From Apostichopus japonicus (lineage: Eukaryota > Echinodermata > Holothuroidea > Aspidochirotida > Stichopodidae), in assembly GCF_037975245.1 (NCBI RefSeq), contig NC_092569.1, positions 23,032,168 to 23,096,167 on the forward strand: DNA of 64,000 nucleotides, in the 5' to 3' direction. Made by a program: the position numbers and the translations under genes. The notes below the pieces were generated by a model. The model did no database searches and was not told the origin of the DNA. It saw nothing but the letters and a program-made list of their open reading frames with translations. Each line of letters starts with the position of its first letter. The stretch's first letter is position 1. Positions 16,396-26,638 of this stretch are shown piece by piece.

Positions 16396-16733
16396 CAGTT
16401 AAGACAAGAACATGTTCATTGTTGATGTTTAGTTGAATAGCATGTTCTTGTATTTTAAGGATACATACAATTAACGTTACTATTAATGGTTTGGCTACAT
16501 ATAGCGACTGTTATTATTAATGATTTAAGCTACGTAGAATGGATGTTTTAAATGATGGTTAGTCTACCTACAATGAATGTTATTATTAATGGTTACGCTA
16601 CCGCCAAAGAAAATTATTATAAATGGTTAGGCTGCATATACTTAATGTTACAATTGAAGGTTAAGCTACATGCAATTAATGTTATTATTAATGGTTACGC
16701 TCTCTACATTGAACTTTAGTCTTATCGGCATGG
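16396..16733 (+). repeat. Hairpin plus 35-bp minisatellite module, copy 1
   Basis: Begins with an 11-bp perfect inverted repeat, ACAAGAACATG (16404-16414) and CATGTTCTTGT (16441-16451). Then come about seven imperfect units of roughly 35 bp with consensus near AATTAATGTTATTATTAATG followed by GTTAGGCTACATAC, ending in TTTAGTCTTATCGGCATGG. Confidence 0.85.
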
Positions 16734-17076
16734 ATATTCAATAGATTATATATACATATCAAATACACGTACATCAAATAAAGCATCAAATAAAGGGAAG
16801 AAAAATACCTGGAAAACATGTAGATCTCTCTACCTTTCGCCAGTCAGGGAAACATATATCATGGATTTTACCTGTGGATAATATTCTCATATGAAAATAT
16901 CTCCAGTAAGTTGAATTCTGACATCGGTTCTTAAAAGTTGAGCATGACGTTCTGACATCCTGCTTAGGCCCAGCCTATGATACTTCATTTGTATATAGAA
17001 CCCTTTCCGCGAACCTTAAAGAGGTACGGTAACCTGATCATTGTTTTTGTGCCTTGCGGAAATTTCGCCCATCAAT

Positions 17077-17350
17077 ATGGCTCGAGGAAATAGAACAAAA
17101 TTACAGGAAATGACATCCACTCCTGTTGGAACTGATGAACTGGTCAGCGAAATTATAAAAGAATTGACTGAAAACGGAGATTTTTAAAACATACTTCAGA
17201 TCTGCATTGAAAAAGCTATTAACCGTAAATTGAGTAAACTGTCTGAGGAACAAAAACGACAGGAAGCCAAGATCTTTGAACTAGAAAATCAACTTGAAAC
17301 TGCCTTCAAAGATATCAAAACCCACACAAAATATCTCGCTGATAAAACAG
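17077..17350 (+). mobile_element. LINE ORF1-like coiled-coil fragment
   Basis: From ATG 17077 the frame reads MARGNRTKLQEMTSTPVGTD, then ELVSEIIKELTENGDF, a TAA, and continues CIEKAINRKLSKLSEEQKRQ, EAKIFELENQLETAF. The Lys/Glu-rich heptad-like pattern resembles the coiled coil of non-LTR ORF1 proteins. It ends abruptly at the second minisatellite module. Probably belongs to the same element as the RT fragment at 17767. Confidence 0.5.
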
Positions 17351-17618
17351 TTAAAACAAGAACATGTTTATTGTTGATGTTTAGTTGAAGAGCATGTTCT
17401 TGTATTTTAATGATACATACAATTAACGTTACTATTAATGGTTAGGCTACATATAGCGACTGTTATTATTAATGATTTAAGCTACCGCCAAAGAAAATTA
17501 TTATAAATGGTTAGGCTGCATATAATTAATGTTACAATTGAAGGTTAGGCTACATGCAATTAATGTTATTATTAATGGTTACGCTCTCTACATTGAATTT
17601 TAGTCTTATCGGCATGGA
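17351..17618 (+). repeat. Hairpin plus 35-bp minisatellite module, copy 2
   Basis: Repeats 16396-16733 with the same hairpin (17356-17366 / 17393-17403) but only about five units: roughly two internal units are missing, joined at TTTAAGCTACCGCC. The same terminal block TTTAGTCTTATCGGCATGG is present. Confidence 0.85.
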
Positions 17619-17766
17619 TAAACATTAACTGTGTGCTTAAAGTTATCCATAAGTTTATATTAACACTGTCAATCAAATCAACTCTAAATAATGATCATTG
17701 CTTTTTTACACAATGATAACTTACATTTCCGCCATTTAAGTCTCATGTACATCAGCTTCGTTTGCT

Positions 17767-18276
17767 TTGTGGAAGAAAGGCAGTATCATAAATATGCTAG
17801 ATCAGAGCGCAACTGAAAAACTTATTTATGCTTTCATTATTTCCCGTCTTGATTACGGCAACAGTTCATTTTTTGGCCTACCTTCACATGAAATCAAGAA
17901 ATTACAGCGCATTCAAAGTTTTGCTGCTCGCCTCGTTACAAGAACAAAGAAATTTGAGCATATAACAACCATTTTAAAAGATCACAATTGGCTTCCTGTC
18001 CAGCAGCGCGTTACTTTCAAGATGTTATGTATTACACATACAATTCTTCATGGTGTGCTACCGGTCTACCTGGAGGAGCTTCTGAATCAGCGTGTTCCTA
18101 GTCGTAGTTTACGTAGTAGCTCCGACGGGGAATTCTGGCTCAATCAAGCACGCTCACGTAATAATTTCTATGGTGAGCGTGCTTTTTCGACCTGTACACC
18201 ACGCCTATGGAATAAGCTTCCACATCTATTTACCTCAGTGGACGATTTTTTTTTATCTTTATTAAATCCAAATTGA
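17767..18276 (+). mobile_element. CR1-like LINE, C-terminal part of ORF2
   Basis: 169-residue open frame: IISRLDYGNSSFFGLPSHEI, KKLQRIQSFAARLVT, HNWLPVQQRVTFKMLC, HGVLPVYLEELL, PSRSLRSSS, YGERAFSTCTPRLWNKLP. This order is characteristic of the region after the RT fingers/palm in CR1/jockey-type elements. Uninterrupted here, but lacks RT catalytic motifs and everything upstream. Confidence 0.8.
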
Positions 18277-21082
18277 GGACTCATAGGAAGAGTATTTTTA
18301 ATCAGAATTGTTTATGAATGAATTTTGTACATAATATTCTTATTCTTTTATCAGAGAGTTTAACTTTTCTAATTTTTACTGAATTTGATAATTTTATTTC
18401 ATTGCTTGCAATTGATATGTTGTGCGACGCGTTGAGATGTTTTTACATATAATGCGCTTTTAAAGAAAATATGTACATTACAGGAAATTTACGCAACGCT
18501 TTTGCAAACCTCTGAATTATCGCAAATCTGGATCTCTTTAGGCCTATTTGCCAAAAACTTTACTTGGAATAATGACCGTATATTATTTCAAGATCAATAA
18601 GTTGCCGACTAAACCAATAGGTTTGTAGTGTCCCTCATTGTAACGCTGGAACGCGGAAGTTTGCGTAGGCGGTGGCACAGACACTGGTGTTACTGTTGTA
18701 TCAATGGACTAATTTATTTGTCCCGTTTTAAGGCAGATCTCGTAATATTCATTATTCGTATCTTCATATAAAATTAAAATTGCTTGTATTCGTTTACCGC
18801 AAATAATAGTGTAAGCCTCGCCTACTAGTTCAGACAGATCACTTGCTGCTTAGGCGTAACTTATAAACAAAGAAACCAGCGAAAAAGATTGTAGTAATTT
18901 GTTCCAGACTGAGCTATTTTCAAATTTAGCTTGTAAATAGTAAAAGAGGGTGGAGTGGTGGAATAGGGGCTCATCACATCTTAATTTGTATTTATTTTGG
19001 AAATTTGTATTTTTGAACGATTCATTGTGATAAGTATAGTAAGTAGCTGTTTAATTAAGCTGCAGAAACTTCTTTGCCTTTTTGTCGCGATTGCTTTTAT
19101 ACCAAATAATCAGTTAATATTAATACTTAGTAAAGCGATATATGAATTTGTCCCGATACATTTCGTGTTAGTTTTAAAGTGGGATGTCATAAGATCTTGT
19201 GTTCTTGAAGTGACTGGAAGTGAAGCTTATATTTGCCGCGTATTCAGCGGTTGTGACGTTATGTCTACTGCTAGGCTACAAAGTTCATTAGTAGACTAGC
19301 TAGACTGATTAGGCTTAGGAAACATTTACCTAGGCTACTCGCTGGAAAGCCTACGTTGAACGTTGAACACATTAAGGGTATAGCCTAAGCTGCAGCCTAG
19401 CTTACAAGTTACAAGTTACATAAGCATGTACAAAATAGGCTGTATATTAACATTATCACAGGATGAATTACATTCGTAAACATAATTCAATTTACTTTAG
19501 GAGTAGTTTGTCTACAAACATGACTTTTAGTTTCATACCATACCTGTTTCACGTTTAGGGGAAGTTTCGACCACGGATAATTATTCCGTATGTGAAATTC
19601 TACTTCAGTATTCATTTTGTTGGTGTTTACATACCACCAGATAGGCGTTAGCTTGTAATAACTAAGACTTCAGCGAGACGTAATTTAGCTGACCAACTGC
19701 GTTTGTACCACGGATTTATAAAGACTATAGGTATAGATGAGGGGTTTGTACTTGCTACAAGTCGATTTAATTACACACAAGTCCATCATTATCACTTTGT
19801 ATGTATGGTGCGTCACATCTTAACTCTACTATGGTGACATATATATTTCAGTGGTATGTAAGTGTTGCTCCTGGAAGTTTTCGTTGGTACTATTAGTATT
19901 ACCATGACAGGGTTCGTAGTGCTTCCATGTATAGAATACAGCCAAGAACATCGTCATGCAAAACACATTTAGCAGGCGCTGTGCTGGTTATCGATATTTG
20001 AATTACGATGTCACTACTATAGAGAAGTTTGCTTGTAGAGAAGTTTGACAACTTTAATCATTCCAATGAAGCTGTTACTTTCCCTCTAATATAAGCGTTT
20101 TCACATCCAACGGCTGTGTGTGGAAGGAGCTGGGTATAATGTGGCCGGTGATTTTTTGGCAGGATAGGGAGTGTACGAGGAGGTAAAGGCCAACAACACT
20201 TATGGGAAACGAGCCCCTGGATTTTCTTACGTGCTGGACACAAGTTCGCACGTTTTTGTCAGGAAATGAGATAAATAAAAATTGTATTGTACTAGGCTGG
20301 CAAAAGAATGAATTATTTCTAATAACAGGCCTTATTACGATCAGGCGGAAAATAAACTGTAAACATATACTCTATTCATAAATCAAAATGAGGAAAAAGA
20401 CGGACATTTGTGAATATTAGGCACAATGGTAGCCTATACGCTTCTATCTGAGGATGATGTAGGCCTACAGTATTTACAAGTGGCAAGTTAAAACTATTCT
20501 CAGAATGTGGTATCAAATTCATTGTTCCCAAGAAGAAAGACATCAGAATAAATAAAGGAAGGCTTAATTTCTTCCAAAGCAAATATATATGACTTCATTA
20601 TGTTACTCGGAAATCATCCCAGTTATTTACCCGACTTGATTCCGACTTAATGCAATGCATGGACTCCACCCGGAAGAGTCAATGCATGGTCTCCTTGAAT
20701 AGCGTCATGGGCCTATGCCACCACCAAAACCCTTTCATGCCACTGCTTCGTAAGGTAAGCGACGTGAGTTGAAAATTCTCTTCAAATATTCAGTCGATTA
20801 TTTACTACTCTGCCTGGTTTTGTATGATATCCTTCGGTACATGTATTTTTTCTCTGGTATATACGTGGATATGTTATTGCTTTTTTTTAATTTGCCGCAT
20901 ACTCCTCATACAGCTATATTTTGATGTTGTTCTTTTTAAATATCTTGTGTATTGCATTGTCACAATGGGAAATGGTTTCAGGAACTGCGCACGTACATTA
21001 ATTGGTTTTAAACGCTCCTGCTATGTGGTGGGGTGTACGATATTATTTTTCTGGATCTGTTCCTTTTCTTCTTTCCTGGGTT

Positions 21083-21084
<2 letters not shown>
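18277..21084. other. No gene recognised
   Basis: Only short open frames (for example plus 18997-19299, minus 20376-20582) without recognisable motifs. Confidence 0.5.

Positions 21085-21172
<88 letters not shown>
21085..21172. repeat. (AT)n microsatellite, about 88 bp
   Basis: Pure AT repeat; the Ile-Tyr open frames across it on both strands are artefacts. Confidence 0.96.
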
Positions 21173-21175
<3 letters not shown>

Positions 21176-21184
21176 AATAAATAA

Positions 21185-21404
21185 AGAACAACACACCAGA
21201 AAAATTGGGTAATTAATACGCCATTAATGGCAGTTATACGAAGCCAGTTTATACGCATTCACACTCCAATAGAATCACTGTGGTCGAATGATACGTACGG
21301 ACACAAGATGACACAAGATCCAGGGTTCGATTCCTACCTATGCCTAATGAGTCCCAAAGGGAAGACACCGGTCGTGAGGTAGAATTTTTCTGGTGTGTTG
21401 TTCT
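21185..21404. mobile_element. 220-bp element with perfect 22-bp inverted ends
   Basis: AGAACAACACACCAGAAAAATT (21185-21206) is exactly inverted at 21383-21404. The interior includes GGTTCGATTCC, identical to a Pol III B-box, so a tRNA-derived SINE or a MITE are the two likely explanations. It directly follows the (AT)n tract. Confidence 0.55.
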
Positions 21405-21499
21405 TATTCGGCATTCGGCTTGTTGTTAATTATTTTATATAAAAATGTGTTATGGCTTCTGACTGTATTGTTATATTTTATTGGGATCTCTATCAACCA

Positions 21500-21572
21500 A
21501 GGGCTCGGTTGCTCCGTTGATAAAGTGACGGGTTTGTTACCCCGATCGGATCATTGGTGAAAACCCAATCTA
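21500..21572 (+). mobile_element. Possible tRNA-like SINE head
   Basis: GGGCTCGGTTGCTCCGTTGA resembles an A-box region, followed by GTTACCCCGATCGG and a weak B-box-like segment. No clover-leaf is demonstrable, so this is low confidence. Confidence 0.2.
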
Positions 21573-22823
21573 CCCATAAATGTCTTGTTATTTTACTTTG
21601 TCTAAAATTACCAATTCAGTATTCCGTTATTCATGTACCTATGTTATTTGTAATAAAATGCCGAATTCTCATGAAATATTTAGATTGAAAAAATAAACGT
21701 AAATTTAAATATTCATTAGGTGAATTGAAGCCCAAGGTTAACAAAAATGTGTCGAATTTCGTGTGTACACGCAGTCCCATCACGCACTTCACACTAATTG
21801 GGTGTATCTGGATTGTGCGGTCAAAAGTCATATAACCAAGTTTGTGGTGAGATCTATATCTCGATCCATTGATTGGTATCTATAATCGTTCCCATAGGAA
21901 GGATGAGATATTTAGTTCCTCTGCCTTTATTTTTTAATTTAGTTTTTTAGAACTCCAAAGGGAAACATTCAATTGACTAGAAATCTTCACAGGTATAATT
22001 AGACCTTGGGCCAATTATTGAATATCGTTCTATTTCTTCATTTTCGTGACCCACCTCTGGTAACTACCCAATTTGTTTGTCTGAGAGGAGATAAAAACTT
22101 ATAGAATAAAAATTCATAACTCGGCAAAACCGACAGTTTCACACTAGTATTCACACTTAATGGAAATGAAGCATATCAACAGCGCCCTCTACTACAATAA
22201 AATGAAAACCATGTACAAACGTATGGGGAAAAGGTAAATGACAACTGCAAATTTGTGATAAATATATTTTTGGTATAATAGCAAATAGGTCAAGCATTGC
22301 ATTCCTCCAATTACCATATTACGTAGTTAATAATATGAAATCGTTGTCTACTGGCGATGAGATTTGCAACTCCGCGGATTGTCTAATTGTTTACTTCATT
22401 TTATTAATTTTTCTTTCATGTTATCTCGGGGATTAGATAGTTATAGTAGTTAGTTAATCTATCATGGCAGTTGTTAAGTATTAAACGTAAAGACCAAAAA
22501 ACTTCAATGATTTATTTTTCAACTTCATGTCTACATGCTTTATTCATTAGTAAAATTATACAAGTAAAATTGATGATTCATTTTCACTCTACACAATGAT
22601 ATAAGTGTTGACTCATATTCACATTGACTACAAAGATAACTTAGTGTGAACCATATATATCGTTGAAGATGGTTAAATCGTTCATGCTGGATAACCAGTT
22701 TAAAATACACAATTTAAAAATGTATCATTGTTATTAACCATGCAGTGATGGGTGAAAGGCAGACAAGGAGCCATGGTCTGACAGCTTTCTGCCTTCTCTC
22801 TTTCCATATACTACCATTTGCCT
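21573..22823. other. Intergenic, 3' side of gene B; no gene recognised
   Basis: AT-rich with only short open frames. It presumably contains the gene B 3' end, but no single polyadenylation signal can be preferred. Confidence 0.4.
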
Positions 22824-23176
22824 CTAATTTGGTCGTATTTTCATTTCTACAGAATGCACATTGCAGTCGAATTGACCAAGAACTTCCCAGAAGATGTTCG
22901 TTCCTCGTGTAGAGCCGTCGTAGTCTGCATTGAGGTGAGAATTAGCACAGTGAGTGCAGTTTTCGTTGCAATCAGGGAAAGCCTCGCAATAATCATCATA
23001 ACCAGGGCAGTAAGAACGACAGTTAGAAGAGGAATAATGATCTCGACACAAATAGTCTCGTCCAAACCACCAGGCTCCTCGATGTCTCTCAGCACAGTCG
23101 TAGTTGCTCCATTCATCGTTGTCCTGGTCTTTAGTACTGAACTGTTTGTTGTTGCTATTAGACAACGAATTTTGAC
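22824..23176 (-). CDS. Gene B exon 7: fibrinogen P subdomain with short Cys-rich insert
   Basis: 353 nt, phase 1, stop at 22824-22826. FSTKDQDNDEWSNYDC keeps the calcium-loop aspartates; AERHRGAWWF follows, then a 38-residue insert with six cysteines, then C-ANSHLNADY and the terminal SVEMKIRPN. This is the shortest insert of the four copies and it lacks long Tyr runs. Confidence 0.82.
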
Positions 23177-24111
23177 CTAGAAAAGGCAGAGAACGCTAGA
23201 AAGGGTATTTAACGTGAACCAAAAAATAAATCAATACCCTTTTTGTTGCAAATGCTGATACCTATTACGCATATTGTCAGCGACTCATATTACCACGTAG
23301 TGTTATTATCTCTCAAAGTTGCACTTTTCGATTTCCTTTACAGTGTATTATATATTAAAGTCTAAGCTAAGTTTATTTTATTTCAACTATAATAACGATG
23401 AACTTTTAAGTGTTTAAAGGGATGACAAATGATTTTACCACGAACCACTTTGTGAAAGTTTCATCTTTAAAATGTTGATATGTTTAACCATTGGCAGTCA
23501 ATTTACCAACCACATCAAAATTCAGATGAAACACGATGTGTTTGGGAATTTTATTCGCAAATAAAAGAAATGTGGGGTCTTTTTATTTCATAGTAACAAC
23601 AGTGTGCACACTAAATCAAACTTTTATTACAAAGGGTGGGGGGGGGGGCTCTTCTTATTTTAATTTTAACACGAGTGGTTTATATAATTACTGAGAGAAA
23701 AATTATCCATTTGCATTATTTTTCTCATTACATTTGATAAACTTGTATCATTTGTTATTATGCCAAATATTGGATGTAACTAGGTCTCAATTGAACTGAA
23801 TAGATCAAAATAACTACGTTAATCAAATAAGAAAACGTACTTCCATCGCTGATAAACAACATTTCTCGAAGTATCGATCCATGTTTATATCAAGGAAACA
23901 TTTGCTATTGCTTTGTATTATATACACAATTGTATATGTGTACAAGTGACAATAGCTATGGCAGGCTCTTAAGTAAGGTATAGAGCACTACTGTCATGCA
24001 CAAATAAACAATATCCACCATCCCCTAGATTGAATACCGCATGGAATATTTGTCATATGGTACAATTTTGTTTCGGCGTGCATAGTTTGTATAGAATAGT
24101 AATCTACTAAC

Positions 24112-24374
24112 CAACAGTTCCACTGAATGATCCAATAGATAGTCGATATTTGTCAGACTCGTCACTGATGCTAAAGGATGAATAGAGGGCGTAATACGAT
24201 GATGATCTGGAGTTCCTTAGATCAATACGTAGCTGGTAAGTCTTCTGGTTTTTTTATGCTGTAAATGTATTTATTCCCAAGCCAATGGTCTTGACTAGGA
24301 TTCCCAAAACCGTTCTTGTACTCAGACCAATCACGATAAAAGTCTACGGTGGCAGTCGATCTTCGCTGGTAAAC
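24112..24374 (-). pseudogene. Gene B exon 6: central fibrinogen domain 2 with a one-base insertion
   Basis: 263 nt where A and C have 262. The frame reads VYQRRSTATVDFYRDW, NGFGNPSQDHWLGNKYIYSI, then breaks at an A7 run (plus-strand T run 24249-24255). With one A fewer it continues as QKTYQLRIDLRN, SFSISDESDKYRLSIG. The extra base could be genuine or a homopolymer error. Donor GTTAGT is weak but usable. Confidence 0.75.
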
Positions 24375-24798
24375 CTGAAAATGGAGAAATAATTATAGCT
24401 TATTCAACTAAATCAAAGATCATAATCTGCAGAGATATCAAGAGTACGAGGGGAACTACTGATAAACGTAGGGAACTGTAAGTCCTAAGATAAAGATGGA
24501 AATCCCCATTACTTATTGATTATTATACAACACCTAATTATATTCCGGCCATTTGATTGGTCAATTGCTCGTCGATTGCGTGCAAAATCCGCTCTATTGC
24601 AGGCTATGATAATAGAACCATGCGTTATACTTTTTTGATAGCACTTTTTTCAATGGTAAGAGAGCAGACAAACCTGTCTGTTCAAACCAATCGGTTGCAT
24701 GAGTGCATTTTACATCCAATTATATCCAAATTTGAAGGTGTTGTATAAAACAAATAATGAATGGTTTCCATTCGTGCAATAGTGCAAATATTTCATTC

Positions 24799-24867
24799 GT
24801 TGAAAGATGTAATTTGTTCCATTCAACGAGGCGCAGCCTCGTTGAATGGAACATTCCATCTTTCAAC
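24799..24867. repeat. Long hairpin in gene B intron, 18-bp perfect core
   Basis: TGTTCCATTCAACGAGGC (24815-24832) and its exact inverse (24836-24853) are separated by only GCA. Outside, GTTGAAAGATG (24799-24809) pairs with CATCTTTCAAC (24857-24867). The total is about 29 paired bases per arm. Confidence 0.9.
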
Positions 24868-24903
24868 TCATACTCATACTCATACTCATACTCATACGCA
24901 TAC
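24868..24903 (+). repeat. (CATACT)n hexanucleotide repeat
   Basis: About six CATACT/ACTCAT units directly abutting the hairpin; responsible for spurious open frames on both strands. Confidence 0.9.
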
Positions 24904-24990
24904 AAGCAGTCCTTGACGATTTTCAAGAGAGATTTTATATTACGAACAGATATGTGCAAATTTGGAACTCTGTTGTTGCATTGTACTCAC

Positions 24991-25302
24991 CGTCCATCCT
25001 CCCACGTTACTTTCCATCTCACAGTAAACCTGAATGCCGCTTGGCCAACCATCAGGGTAAATGGTGTAAACTCCGTCACTACTACCATCAACGTAAAGCT
25101 CTTGGCAATCCTTTGGGACTGCCTCGCGGGTACAATTAACACCGTTTCCTTCGTAGCCATCTATACAGTAACATCTACGAACACCATCTCTGACATCACA
25201 AGTCGCGTGATCACTACATTGGTAACTCTCTTCTACGATGAGTTGGTTATTGCTACAAACTGATCTACTTGTACAGTCTGAAGAGACGTAAATCTCACCA
25301 TC
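24991..25302 (-). CDS. Gene B exon 5: EGF-like module and start of fibrinogen domain 2
   Basis: 312 nt, phase 0 to 0, open. EGF part: SDCTSRSVCSNN, YQCSDHATCDVRDGVRRCYC, then GYEGNGVNC. FReD start: PKDCQELYVDGSSDGVYTIY, VYCEMESNVGGWT. Four codons longer than the A and C copies. Donor GTGAGT. Confidence 0.82.
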
Positions 25303-25562
25303 CTGTTAAAAGAATTGTATTTAAATAATATTAACAATACTATATTCCTTATGTGGTAAAATACTTATATTTATTGTTATGGATCAAACTATGTCACCAA
25401 ATACCATGTTTGAAAATATTGATATAAATATAGGTTTTCAAATTATAAATTGAGGAATCATGGCAAAGCTTTCGCAAAAAGATGCGATTCCCTCTAATAT
25501 TTCTTAACACTGATTGGTACCTATATAAACACATACTTAAATACAATTGCAAGCATACTGAC

Positions 25563-25773
25563 CGTTAATACACCTCCTTTTTCAGTAACAAAACAGCTGC
25601 ATTGGTTCTGAGGAATGCAATCTTAACCCTGAATCATGTAATCACATACACAAACCATTTCTCTAGTTCTGTACGAGAGGTTGAAGAGATGCATGTGTCA
25701 GGGTCATCACACCTTCTCTCACATGTCTCGTTGGAGAATATCTGATTAGTTGGACACCACTCAATTTGTGATT
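25563..25773 (-). pseudogene. Gene B exon 4: TIL-like exon with frameshift and stop
   Basis: The frame begins EWCPTNQIFSNETCERRC and DDPDTC, clearly TIL-like. It then runs out of frame near the RTELEK segment. In the shifted frame MVCVCDYMIQG, a TAA at 25623-25625, and DCIPQNQCSCF are visible. The exon is 211 nt against 209 in gene C, matching a net frame change. Splice sites remain canonical. Confidence 0.75.
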
Positions 25774-26005
25774 CTAGAAAAGCAGTAAAAATACCAACTC
25801 ATTGTTAAAGTGGAGGATAAAAAATATTGGCAGTTCTGACTTGGTACTTGGAGACAGGGGGTACATGAAAAGCAGTTGGTTTCAAAACATAATTACTTGA
25901 TGAAGTAATGACGATTGCAAAATGGGCCTTATTCAGTTTATGTCAATTTTATTCATTTAGATAAGACTGATTTATCACCACGTTGGGTATGTTGAAATCC
26001 TTTAC

Positions 26006-26270
26006 CTGCTGTTCCTTCGTATGTACCTAGACTTGCTATGGAAAACTGTCCCCATTCGTCTGAGATACGAAAGTTGTCATACGTTACGTAGTAAGCCTCT
26101 CCCGCAGCATTCTGAAACTCGATTCGTAGTTGGTATTGCTTTTGGTTTGTTAGAAAAGCTATTTTCTCATTTCCAATCCAAAACTCGCTACCCAAAAATC
26201 CAAACCCGTTTTGAAAGTCAGTCCAAGTGCGATTAAATTTGATAGAACCCACCGATCTTCGATGTAATAT
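26006..26270 (-). CDS. Gene B exon 3: central part of fibrinogen-like domain 1
   Basis: 265 nt, phase 0 to 1, open. It contains ILHRRSVGSIKFNRTW, NGFGFLGSEFWIGNEKI, YQLRIEFQ and FRISDEWGQFS. Same length and phase as gene C exon 3. Donor GTAAAG. As in gene C, it is followed by a TIL exon and not by a P-subdomain exon. Confidence 0.8.
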
Positions 26271-26488
26271 CTATAATAAACACAATTAGAATTAGAGTAA
26301 AAATGCGTACTGGACACAATAAATGAAATTACAATAACGTCAAGGAAACTCACTACTAAACATAGAATTAATGCAGAGAAATGATTCTTGAAGCAATTAA
26401 TAATATTGTCCAGATTTCAGTTTAATTTTTTGGGTTTCACAGTTGTCATAATTAACGGTAAATAAAGGGGTTTTTAGTGTAACCGTAC

Positions 26489-26638
26489 CGTCCATCCACC
26501 GGTATCCAGGTCATTATCACAGAAAACTTCAAATGGTTCGGGATAACCATCTGGTTTAATAAGGTACACTCCAGATGTATTGATAATCGTTTTGAAGGAT
26601 ATCATTTCGATCACTCTTAATATGGGGAACATGTTCCA
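26489..26638 (-). pseudogene. Gene B exon 2: damaged start of fibrinogen-like domain 1
   Basis: The 3' part is clear: SGVYLIKPDGYPEPFEVFCD and a terminal GGWT before a GTACGG donor. The 5' part, which should hold the conserved PRDC, reads without cysteine in this frame. Around 26600-26615 the bases fit S-D-C-E-M only if two bases were lost, so a small deletion is likely. The acceptor is uncertain (an AG at 26639 or at 26616). Confidence 0.55.

Noticed and set aside
24757-25263. 168-codon plus-strand open frame
   Set aside because: It crosses the hairpin and hexamer repeat and the antisense of gene B exon 5; no recognisable domain.
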